A stretch of 64,000 nt of DNA. It comes from Onchidella celtica (taxonomy: Eukaryota > Mollusca > Gastropoda > Systellommatophora > Onchidiidae). The notes under the pieces were generated by a model. It was not told the DNA's origin. It worked only from the letters and a program-made list of their open reading frames with translations, and ran no database searches. Positions 11,601-24,400 of the stretch are shown one piece after another. A program made the translations under genes and the position numbers. Location of the stretch: positions 12,870,298 through 12,934,297 of the forward strand of contig OZ007576.1 of the NCBI GenBank assembly GCA_963931925.1, in the 5' to 3' direction. Each line of letters begins with the position of its first letter. Within the stretch, counting starts at the first letter, position 1.

Positions 11601-12363
11601 GAGATCATTTCTGTGCTGCCCCCCTTTCCCTTGATGTCCTAAGCATGTGCTTATTTTACTTTAAAATGGTTAATCCAGCCCTGCTTGCACTCCACATAGT
11701 CACTCCGAAAGGCAGAACTCGCGAGTTCAGCGCGTGAGAATCCACGGGAGAATTTTACTGAATTCATGGCTGAATCCGCGTTCAATTGACCATCTTATCC
11801 AATATAGTCCGAAAATCTTTCTTTGCGCCGATGTTCACGAAAACTGAATGTTGAATTTCAATGAACTTTTGCCTGTGCTATCACATTGTCATAGACATTA
11901 TGGAGATTATTCTTCTCTTGAAGAAATTCCACGAGTAAAGATATTTCTTTATTCAGTCCTTGCTAATTGTCAAGTTATGGACCAATTCAAGCCATGTTAA
12001 ACAGCACACAAAAGTTTAAAAGTGAGGTAAGTGAGTATGAAACTTGTCCAAGGGCGTATCTCTGCCTGAAAACTTAAGTGAGCGCACATGATATTGTTGA
12101 CGCTATTAGGCCTAGAAAATAAATGCTGCTTGGGACATCTTCTCTTTCATTTCAATACCGCCATTAGACATCGATTCTTTGTCAACTGGATAGTGAGCAT
12201 TTATCTAGCTGGGGCACCCAGCGTTGCCCGATCTAAACCTGCTTCCCCCCCCCCCTTTTCTCTCTCTCTCTCTTTCTGTCTCTCTCTTTCTTTTTTTTCT
12301 CTCTCTCTTTCACTTTCACTGTGTGTGCGTGCTTGTGTGCGGGTGTGTGTGTGTGTGTGTGTC

Positions 12364-12430
<67 letters not shown>

Positions 12431-15400
12431 AGGTCATTCAAAACCAAAGCTAACAGACAGTGGGGAAAGTATTCTTGACTATAACTAGCATTACCTCCAG
12501 TGCAGATGGTGGAAGCAGTTTGGTCCATTCCCTGTGGTAAGAGGTCGTAGAACAGGTTACTAAAGGCCGGACACCTTTCCGAGGTGTCTTTGACACACTT
12601 CAGACTTTCGTTTAAAGACCTGCAAATGTTCAGAGAGACGATGAGGGTGAATAAACGCTAGTATTGTCTCTGTGAGTGAGTACGGTTGTGTTATTTGATA
12701 TTTAAGGTATTTCGTGATTGGCGTTGTTAAAGTTAGACAGAGTGAGAGTTCTTGCTAAGGGTGAGCAAAATGCTCTGCAAATGCCAGTGTTTTTTCTACA
12801 TTTCAGATATCTGAGGCGCGTTCAGTTGCTAGGGCGCCTGCGGTTGTCCTGCAGGCACAGCGTTCAGTGCGAAGCGCCTGCCTGGCAACAGGTCAGGCTG
12901 CCTGTCAGGGAGCGAGGTAGCCTACGAGGTGCTTGCCTCAGTTTTCTAATATGACTGCCCCCATCGTCTCAGTTTTCTTATATCACTGCCCCATTGCCTC
13001 AGTTTTCCAATACGGCGTCCCACATTGCCTCAGTTTTCCAATACGGCGTCCCACATTGCCTCAGTTTTCCAATACGGCGTCCCACATTGCCTCAGTTTTC
13101 CAATACGGCGTCCCACATTGCCTCAGTTTTCTACTATGGCGGCCCCAAAAACAAAGGTAACGGACATAGAAAAAATTCATGATACAATAAAGGTGGAATT
13201 GGGCTGGACATGTGGGAAGGATGAATGATAATAGATGGATAAAACGCTGCACTGAATGGCAACCGAGGACAGGAAAAATAACAGGAGGAGGACCAGGAAG
13301 AAGATGGCAGGATGATATTAAAGAGAGGGGGGAACAACATGGGTGAGGAAGACATCATACAGAAAGGAATGGAAGTCATTGTCAGAGGGCTGCTAGACCT
13401 GTAGAGGAAGGACAATGCCTAGGTGAAAGGTGAAAGACGGCTCACCTGCAGAATACTTGATACGACGACTCGTATAGTGCGTCAAATCGAATGATTCCTG
13501 TACACTGCGTGATGTTCACCGTTCTTTCCAAGAAATTCGGACAGGCTGAGCAAATCCAACAAACATGCCATTTGAGGAAGGAAAAGATGATAATCATAAG
13601 TTTCCCATCTCACAGTTTGACTCGTATATAATCATAAGTTTCCCATCTCACAGTTTGATTCGTATATAATCATAAGTTTCCCATCTCACAGTTTGATTTG
13701 TATATAATCATAAGTTTCCCATCTCACAGTTTGATTTGTATATAATCATAAGTTTCCCATCTTATAGTTTGATTCGTATTATATAATCACAAGTTTCCCA
13801 TCTCGCAGTTTGATTTGTGTAACTTTAAGCGAGAACACTTTATTTTGACATGAGTATCATCTTTTTTTGTACACCAAATTACTATAATTCTCTGTTGGCT
13901 GCCATGACGTTTCTCTCAAACTAGATTTAGGGAAACTATTTTTGTGTTAATTTTAAAGTCAATTTACAATTTTGTTCAATTTTGCGAGCCAGGTAGATTC
14001 TTTGACTCTCATAGCATACAATTTTCATGGCTACCTGCAATTTGTAGATTAACATGTTGTTATCAACTTTGCAGTTTATATCATTAACCCCCTCCCCCCC
14101 GACTGGGAGAGTCCTTTTAGTCGTTTACCTACCCCCATCACATAAACCATACAGATCCTGCATGACTCGTTCCCACCGCTTGATGACGTCACTGGTCCCC
14201 ACCTGTGTGGTCTCGGAACATTCACCTGTGGCTTCGATGAAGCATTGTGTCAGGTTATTGCCCTTTATCACGTCCCTGAAATACAAGAACAAACAATCAT
14301 GAATACTTCTTTTATCCATGAAAACAATGAGCTTATTCAACTGTTCTTTTGACTCCCTATGTACCATCACACCTTAGATTATGTGGAAACACTAAAAAGT
14401 TTAAAATTCCAAAGATGTCCCTTAAGACCATTGGTGAAAAATCTTTTTTTTTTCCAAGGGCCTCAGATTTGGAATTCTCTGCCTCTGTCTTTGAGAGAGA
14501 CTGAACATTTTATGGCTTTTTAACATCCGCTGAAGCGTCATCTTTTCACACACTGAATGTCCATTTAGTTTGTTTATTGTTGTTACCAAATGATGATTAT
14601 GACATCAAAAGAAAGACAAAACAATCTTTTTAAGTTGAAATGCCACTGGATTTCACATTAGTTGGAATACACTCGTCTTGGAGGTAATCAATGTATCACT
14701 ATAGGAAGCAAAAGGCTTGGTTGAGTGTCGCCTGCTGAACTTAGATCTACAAAATAAGATTGAATTGGAAAGGTGGACTGGATTTGATAAAAAAAAATGG
14801 AGAAAAAATACTCAACTGTTGTGTGCTGGATAGCTGCATTTGCGTTAAAATCTCCATCGTTCTTGATCAGCTGGCTTGTTTTATAAATTTTTGTCAGACA
14901 CTCACTTAATCTAAAATATCTTTAAAGTAAATCTTGATGAAATTTTAACATAGCATTACACATATATTGGACATAACTCTACCTAAATTTCTCACGGATT
15001 CATTAAACGGATTGCGAGACATTTGGTGTCAATGTTGGGGCAATTTTTTTTTTTTTTTATCACCCCATATAATTCATGTTCACTTGCTTCATCAGCGGCT
15101 TACCATTGCAGGGTCAAAATTGGGCAAAAAGAAAAGGTTGTATGTTGCAAAACCCCGCGTGAGAAATAAAACCCAAACAATACAAAGCAAACTAAAGAGA
15201 AGACAGAAAATACACAAAATTTGTCTATGGATTTTATGATATCTCGTGAATTACCATTGCAGGACATACTTCAGTTTGTTTTTTTCTTTAGCGGGAATGG
15301 GGATAAAATTTTCATTATCCACAGAATTGATTTCTACAGTGGTGATACTTACAGACATAATTGTTGCAGTTTTTCGGTCTTTGTTAGCCCCGCTGTGGTT

Positions 15401-18400
15401 TCGAGCACGCCAGTTATGACACCCTCCATCTGCGCGACACAAAGCTCCGCCTTCTCCTTGTCACATTGTGCGCTGACGTCAAGAACTGAAAGAAATAAAA
15501 ATAAATAAATATCTTGCTTCTAACTTGCCATTTGAAATGATCTCACTCTAGTAATCCTTCACCTGCTAGATCTACTAGTAATTTACTGAATAGTCAAGGA
15601 AATTGAAACACAAATAAAGGAAGTGTCCCCAAATGGACCGTGGTAGGAACAAAGTGGCCGTTGTCGTACCGACGCCCGACGCGCTGTAAAACCCAAATTC
15701 ACACTCAGACTGAAGGAAATTGAACACCGCGTACTTGACATCATTCATTTCTTTTCTAACAATGGGCATGACTAATATGGTTTTATGCTAAAAAGAAGCG
15801 AAATTAATGGTCAAAATATTGTGCAAAAACTGACCCCTAGTTAGAAAAATATTAATCCGCCCCATCGCGCCTCCGCCCCCATCGCCCCCATTCGTCGTTT
15901 TCGTCCCCCCCCCCCCCCCGTCGCTGCTTTTGTCATTTTCGCCCCCCCCCCCAGAGACTCAAAATCGGCCCCGTTGAGAACCACCGATCTAACTGACGCA
16001 GATCGATACAACTACCTGTAACAGGCTGTTCACCACAGCATGCTGGTATAATGGCGGGAATATCTTAGACAAGTTCCCTGTTTGGCTGAATAAACGAGCA
16101 GACTGTTACGGCATTGGTATAAATGTTTCTGATGAGCAGTTTGCAGAGACTGACATTCATAAACGCAATTACAATTTTGTAAATATTTTAAGTTGGCTTT
16201 TTCTGTCATGCCACAGTTTAGGCAGAAACATGGAACTTTGACAAATTCATGGGTTATTATCAAGCGTATGTGCACCGGCCAAAGTTGCAATATTGCGCTC
16301 ATAGGTCAGTTTGTTTCATGTAAGCTCAACAGTCATGACTTCTTTGAAAATTGTGTTTGTGTGAAAATAAAACGATGTCGCGGATCGGGATTTTGGGGAA
16401 TATAGATCAAGAGGTCCGCTTCCCAATCACACGAGCACAAAAAAAAAACAACAATTAAACAACTTTCACTCTAAAAACTAAATAAATCAATTTGAGTAAC
16501 AGACTGCAAAGTTTATATATCTAACAAATTCAAAGATAAAATATACAATAGATAACGAATACAATAGCAACTGAAAATGCTCAGCTAAGCTGAGGAGCAA
16601 CTATGAAGTACTTAAGGCAATGTAATATGAAGTTATCTAAGTCACAATAAATTTACATTCAAAAGAATCCGCGCCCGAGGGCGACGGATCCTGTAAGGTT
16701 TAAAGTTCTATCTCTCTTCATACTAAAACATATTTATATAGCGTCTCTGCCAGGCGCGCTCTGGTGTAGTTCACACGTGGTCGCGGGAAATGCATGTGGT
16801 CTGGCAGTACTGGTCAACAGTCTACATGTGTAGGTGGCTGTAAATTCAGCATGGAATTAAAATCTTTAGCTCACCATTCGGCCCTCACAATGTGAGGGCT
16901 GTTGATATTAGCGCTGTGGGTTTAATGCTCAAACAAGTAGGCTTGGGCTCAGGAGCGTAGATTTCTGACAATGCTCCATCACTGTACATATCAGCTCAAT
17001 CGCTGCGTCTCTATGACTTCTCATCTGGCTGAGAGCTCGCCGTCCACCTCGTAAATGGATTGTCTACATGTGGCCCAGAACTAAGTTCTGTATGGCCTTA
17101 AATACTGGACTGCATCTGCAGCTTACCGTCTAATTCCTGGATTGTGATTGGTGCAACCACCTCTAGCTCAGCTGCCGAACTGAGTTATTTTAAGTAACAG
17201 CCCTACGCAACGACCTTGGGTCGACATCAAAGGTCGAATCACTCAAGACAATAAAATGTAATTTTATAGCAATAAATTCTTAACATGTTCAAAACCCCGA
17301 GCTTTTACTCTGGATCACGGATTTTCTGTACGTCAACAGACATCTCAATAACATTTAATTCCTACTCACCCCTTCCCTCTCTACTAAACCTAGTTCAAAA
17401 CACGAGATATAAAAAGTGCTCAGTCATGCACACCTACGCTGTCCGTCTATCCTTCCCCACACCTTCTGTCTATCTTTTAGGAAAAAAAACTGTTCAAAAC
17501 AAATTGTTTACGAGACCACGTTATGCTGGCTCGCACAATAATTACGTTTGTAAAAATTACTCACTGCTCTCTCACAAAAATTTTGTCAGTGGAAACATTT
17601 ATGAATTAAATCTGTTCTTGACAAATGACTTGAAAAAATAATTATAGAAGCACAAGACTGTGCTCTCATTTTATTAGCTGAAACCATAAGTTGAGCGGCG
17701 CGGAAGCGCCTTGCACAATTAGGAGGCGGGATCACAGACTAATAAAATACCCAGACTGGATGATCCCATTGTGTGACGTCACAAAACAGCGAAAGGTCAT
17801 GAACCATCCGCCACATTAGGTTTACGTTTACGACCGACGCTTCAGCATAGCTACACTTTTGAATGACACCATTTTGACGCGCCTACTGAACGCGGAAGTT
17901 TGGTTCCGCACCAAGAAATTAATACATGTATCACCAGTCTTGACAAATAAAAAGAAATTTCTACTGCAGATAGAACTAAAATTGGAATTTCCCGAGCGGC
18001 GGCCATGTTGATTATACGACCGCCGCTCGGGAAATTCCGTAAAAAACGACACAGCCCGAAGCTCGTGTTTCCAGTCTGGTTAATTTATTAGTCTGTGGGC
18101 AGGATGGAGCATTATTTAAGAAGGTATCTGGAGATAAGTCCAGCTTTACAGATATAATATCACATCACATTTCGGGCTGTTTCATGGCAATGTCAAGTTC
18201 AAAGTCACACAACCTTATTGTAGGAAATCACAACACATTAAACAGACATATAACTATATGAATTGAGAAAGATACAAGTCTACGTGCACATGTAAAGTTA
18301 CAGTCATATTATATCAGTTTAATGAACTATAACCTTTCAAAAAATAACTTTTCGAAAATGAAACAAGGAGATGACTGTGGTGAGTAATCATTTTGTTAGC

Positions 18401-21400
18401 TAAAAGTTTAAGTTTTGAAAACTGGGGGCACCTTGCACTGTGTGATGTTAGCGAAGTTTATAAATGGAGGATTTGGGTTCTAAAACGTGATACTATGTGC
18501 CTGTGTTGACTACGGCATAAAATGGTTGTTTATTAAAGTGTTCATTTAGTGTGTCTTCTGTTTCTGCACCAATACTTGTAAGGTGACTTCAAGACACGTT
18601 TTTGGCGTTAAGTCCTTGTTTTCGAAACTTCTAGCCTGATAAGCTGCTAAATTGCGACACACAGTTGATTTCGTTTGCACGGTAGGACGCTCAAGTTAGT
18701 GTTTGTGTGCTGAGCGTGTTGTCTCTATCAACAAGGCGGCCATAGTTAACCACAGAAGGTTTGATGAAGGAACCATTAAAGCTATAATTGAGGTTTTCAT
18801 TTTGAGCTTTTGACTTTTTATTGGAACGTGCCAATACATTTGTTTTTTGACGTTTTCAGTCTTTAAATTGAAAGTGAAACTAACGTCTGACTGTCTGAGC
18901 ATCTAGATCAAGCAGTTTCAGCTAAAATGTGTGTATGGAAAGAATGTTGTTACAAGCACGTACGTCCCCCAAGTTAGTTTGTTTTCGCTCTAGGGATACG
19001 TATTTTAGAGCCCTTTGTGACTTTAGAGCAAGAGAGTGCCTCCCGAAATACTTCTGACAACAGCCTTTATTGATTATTCTTTGAGATTTTCTTTTTGTTT
19101 CCCTCCTGTTTTTTTTTTGTTGTTGTTGAAAGGGTAGGGGCCAGGGTTAGGGATTCGATAAGATTTAGGGTTAAGGATAAGGTAGGGGTAAGTACGTGGA
19201 CGCGCAAAACGGTAGGGGTGCGTACGTACTTATAACAACAGCCGTATGAAAAACAACTTGTAAGGTACATTGTATTTGGCTCACTCTCTATCCAGTGATA
19301 TAATGCCATGACGAACTCATGTTCCAAGAAACAGAACAAAAATTAGAAGTGATGAAAACCCCATGCCTCACACAAACTGTTCAGTAGTCTTCAGTCAAGT
19401 TATCAGTGCACAGATCTCAAAAGAGAACGTTATATCACATTTTGGGAAGGCCCCCCAGAGTCATGCAGCACTTGGAGAGAAACTAACTATAGCATTATGG
19501 TTCTCAACATTTTTCGGACAGTCGTCCTCTGCTGAGGTCCCAAACATTATTTCCCTAAAGAAAAACAACACCAAATCCCTTCCCCTGCCCTACATGCACC
19601 CACAATACACAGACTACATAAAGATCATGTTTTTTTTGTTTTTTTTCAAAGCTTTATCATTGCTTCTGTGTGTGTTGATCGTTCAATTATATAAACAAAG
19701 CAGAAAATGAGAAAGCGTTTTTCATCAAAATGCAACCAACAATTGGCCTTTCGCAAGCCGCAGATCTCGTGGAGAGGGCTCCTGCAGGGCTGGTTTAACA
19801 ATTAAGCAAAATAAGCACGTGCTTAGGGCATCAAGGGGAGGCCTGGGGGGGGGGGGGCACCAAAGAAAATGTTCTTTGCCGGATTTACCGTGGATCATAT
19901 GGCGTAAAACTGCAAATGGTGCAGCTGAACCAGGGTCCACAAAAAGGGGTCCCCACAATAAACGAAAAAATTAAAGTATTTGCTAGCATATAAAACTGTT
20001 TTTGGTTTTTTTCAAATTTTTTAACTGCGAATTACATGATACACTATATGGGGGCACCAAAATCTTTAAGTGCTTAGGGCGTCTAAAAGTCTTAAAATCT
20101 GGCCCTGGACCACTGAGATGCTTGGTCACCAGCTGCTGTCTGTGAACCTCTGTCTTCATTAATGATATTGTTGTATTTGCCCCCTATATTGTCACACAGT
20201 CACCTGTTTGCCCCCCCCCCCTCCCCCCCCTTATTTTCGACATTTTCGCGCCGTCCCATCGCCCTTTTCTACGCGTTCACCCCCCTGGAACTCAAAATCC
20301 CCTCCCAGGGGGGCGATATTGCCCACGCTGAGAACCACTGAGCTCCTAGCAAAAGGACACGCTCTAAAATGGGGAGATGATGTGCTCTTAGCTGCTCAGT
20401 AACGCATGGAATGAGACACGTGTTTACACCGGCTGTGTCCTCAACGCAGGTTGTTTATTATTCTTCCTCCCCAGGTGGTGAGGGGCTCAGTGCACATCCG
20501 TTTCCTTAAACTTCTGCCGTCTGGCTTATCCCGTCAACAGGACATTATTATCATCCAGTTGTTTCATTGTCCTTGACTTCTTCATTTCTCTCATTACCTG
20601 TAACAAATTCGCTACGGTAAGCCGAATATTCGGCTTGTCGGTATTTGCTTTGCTACGGAAAGCCGAACGAGTGGACATCGATTTTCCAACATTAATATCT
20701 AAGCCAACTTTTCGAAATATCGAATCCTATCGTGATTCATTGATTTTCCTTTACTTCGATGACATCAAATATAATATAATATGCTATGTCTAGTATTCGT
20801 ATTGAGTACAAAAAAAAAAACCAACATCTTTGAATCACCCCTTAATTTCAAACTGTATAGTAATGAGGGTTCCCGTCGACACATATAAAAGTTACGGCAG
20901 GGAATGAAATAGCAGGAGGGGTGCACTGATTTCTCCAGTCTTTAGTTTAAGAAAAACAGTTACTGTTTTGGATGGAGATGTACTGTTCTTCGGGAAACAA
21001 CTTTTCTTTACCTGCCAGCTCCCCATCCGCCAGTTCTATACCAAAAGCATACCATAATTTGATTGTATCTATTGTACAACAAAGACAATCAAATTATGTG
21101 TGTACAATAGAGACAATCAAATTCTGTGTGTACAATAGAGACAATTAAATTATGTGTGTACAATGGAGACAATCAAATTATGTATGTACAATAGAGATAA
21201 TCCAAATATGTGTGTACAATAGAGGCACTCAAATGATGTGTGTACGATATCAATCAAATTATGTGTGTACAATAGAGACAATTAAATTATGTGTGTACAA
21301 TAGAGACAATCAAATTATGTGTGTACAATAGAGACAATTAAATTATGTATGTACAATAGAGATAATAGAAATATGTGTGTACAATAGAGGCACTCAAATG

Positions 21401-24400
21401 ATGTGTGTACAATATCAATCAAATTATGTGTGTACAGTGAGACAATCAAATTATGTGTGTATGTCAAGTAACGCAGCAGGTCACATTACTCGTTCATCGT
21501 TTACCATTCATGAAATGGGAATGCTCATTTTTTGGTCATTCAGTGTCAAAGTATACAGGCATTACGTATAACCTCTGTCAGCACTATTCACCCGCTCAAT
21601 TGAACTCAGCAATTTGGTGACGCATTTTTCGAAGGATAAAAACAAAGACCGAAAGACGATGAATGTTAAAATACGAACCATGAAGGTCCTGGTTCCGGCC
21701 CACCTTAGGCTGGGTTTTCCTGTGTACGAAAACGAAAAGTTTTTGACGTTTCCATTGCCGCTTCCGCACGTACGAAAACCCAGCTTTAGACGTTGCAAAA
21801 TGCATGTACATTGCTTTTCATTTCTGCCCCTATTTCAACTTTGTACGACCAGCCCCACTGCGACCCCATAGTTTCTGTGCATGGAACTATGTATGTGTAC
21901 ACAGATTTCGAGTGTACGTTGTTAACTGATATTATATGAATGTTGTTGACAAGAACTTCACACGGATGTAAAAACGTCTCCACTTGACAGTGTTTCGCTG
22001 TGCGATATAAGTAAAGGCAAACCACTAATGCTGAGACTGTAAGAGCTTATAAAAAAGATAATGACATGTCAGAACTCAGAAAAAAAAAAATAATGACAGC
22101 GCAGAACTCTGGAAAAAAAAAAAGATAATGACGTGTCAGAACTCAGAAAAAAAAGATAATGACAGGGCAGAACTCTTAAAAAAAATAGATAATGACAGGG
22201 CAGAACTCAGAAAAAAAAAGATAATGACAGGGCAGAACTCAGAAAAAAAAAGATAATGACAGGGCAGAACTCTGAAAAAAAAAAGATAATGACAGGGCAG
22301 AACTCAGAAAAAAATAGATAATGACAGGGCAGAACTCAGAAAAAAAAAAGATAATGACAGGGCAGAACTCAGAAAAAAAAAGATAATGACAGGGCAGAAC
22401 TCAGAAAAAAAAAGATAATGACAGGGCAGAACTCAGAAAAAAAAAGATAATGACAGGGCAGAACTCAGAAAAAAGAAGATAATGACAGGGCAGAACTCAG
22501 AAAAAAAAAGATAATGACAGGGCAGAACTTAGAAAAAAAAAAGATAATGACAGGGCAGAACTTAGAAAAAAAAAGATAATGACAGGGCAGAACTCAGAAA
22601 AAAAAAAGATAATGACAGGACAGAACTAAAAAAAAAAAAAAAAGATAATGACAGGACAGAACTAAAAAAAAAAAAAAAAGATAATGACATGACAGAATTA
22701 AAAAAAAAAAATAATAAAATAATAAATAATAATGGCAATGGCAGAACTCCCCCCCTCCAAAAAAAAAAATATAATGACATGGCAGAACCCCAACCCCCCC
22801 CCCCCCCCCTCCCCAAAAAAAGATAATGGCATGGCAGAACTCCGAAAAAAAAGATAATGGCATGGCAAAAAGAAAAAACAGATAATGACATGGCAGAACT
22901 CAAAAAAAAAATAATGAAAAAATAATGACATGCCAGAACTCCCTAGCTCTCCCCCCCCCCCCCCCCAAAATAAAAGATAATGGCATGGCAGAACTCAAAA
23001 AGAAAAAACAGATAATGACATGGCAGAACTCAAAAAAAAAATAATGAAAAAATAATGACATGCCAGAACTCCCTAGCTCTCCCCCCCCCAAAAAATAAAA
23101 GATAATGGCATGGCAGAACTCAAAAAGAAAAAACAGATAATGACATGGCAGAACTCAAAAAAAAAATAATGAAAAAATAATGACATGCCAGAACTCCCTA
23201 GCTCTCCCCCCCCCCCCCCCAAAATAAAAGATAATGACATGGCAGAACTCAAAAAGAAAAAACAGATAATGACATGGCAGAACTCAAAAAAAAAATAATG
23301 AAAAAATAATGACATGCCAGAACTCCCTAGCTCCCCCCCCCCCCCAAAATAAAAGATAATGACATGGCAGAACTCAAAAAAAATAAAAATATTGACATGG
23401 CAGAACTCAAAAAAAATAAAAATATTGACATGGCAGAACTCAAAAAAAATAAAAATATTGACATGGCAGAACTCAAAAAAATAAATAAATAAAGATAATG
23501 GCATGGCTGAAATCCCCCACCCTCACCCCTCATCCTCCCCCCAAAAAAGATAATGACATGGCAGATATTTTTACATTATTTACATTCATGAATTTATGTT
23601 CACCCTCGATCTTCCGTCATACTCTTCCTTTATCCCAACACATTGTCTCTAAAAAAATAACCTCATAACATTTTTAGTTAACATTTAAATGTATCTCCAA
23701 CACTCTCCAACACCCCCCCCCCACCCCCTCCCCCCCCCCCCACCCCATTTTTTTTTTTTGGTGACATAAATCAGACTTCGTTACAACTGGTCTGAAGGTC
23801 CGATCTGGACGTTCTACATTGTATAATTTGAAATTTGAAATAGCGCGGCATCATTGACGCAGTCGTACAGATAAATATAACTGTGGGATTTGGGCTTTTG
23901 TTTTTCTGTCTGAAGCAGTCTGTTATTTTCTCCCAAGACTGGTATACATACATTTACCCTCTAAATATCATAAAAACCACAGAAAAACTGTGGGGTCGCA
24001 GCAGGGCTATATATAAGCAAAGTAAAAACCGGGCAAAAAGAAAAGGTTGTATGTTGCAAAACCCCGCGTGAGAAATAAAACCCAAACAATACAAAGCAAA
24101 CTAAAGAGAAGACAGAAAATACACCAAATTTTCGGCAACCGCCTTTTTCAAGCGAAAAAAAAAAAATAACGAACAAAAAAAGACTTCAACAGGAACGAAG
24201 TGAAACAGTTTACTTAGCTGCGAGTTCTTGCTTCGTTAGCAGCACCAAAGCACGCCATTTACCCTGCTCAGAAGGATTTTTTTCTTACAATTTGAGAATG
24301 TTTTTTGGGGATCATAACACTGGCTACGAAGTTCAAGCAATATTTTCTGGCATCTGTCTCTTACGCAATCACAAACCACAGACATGAACTATCAAATTCG

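Noticed and set aside
12088-12478. Frames over 100 codons rich in SLSLSL or RERERE
   Set aside because: Translations of the TC/GT/GA microsatellite, present on both strands.
19140-19200. Telomere-like GGGTTAGGG and TTTAGGG strings (also 29010-29100, 39270-39330, 61540-61600)
   Set aside because: Irregular spacing; three of the four places are the middle of the TGTTGTTAC MITE, so not interstitial telomere.
21062-21465. CRISPR-like array of about 27-bp repeats
   Set aside because: Units are contiguous with no unique spacers and the genome is animal; this is a minisatellite.
22562-23533. Long minus-strand frames with repeated EFCHV and SSAMSLSF
   Set aside because: They are direct translations of the AGATAATGACAGGGCAGAAC minisatellite; open in several frames at once, no splice or start context.
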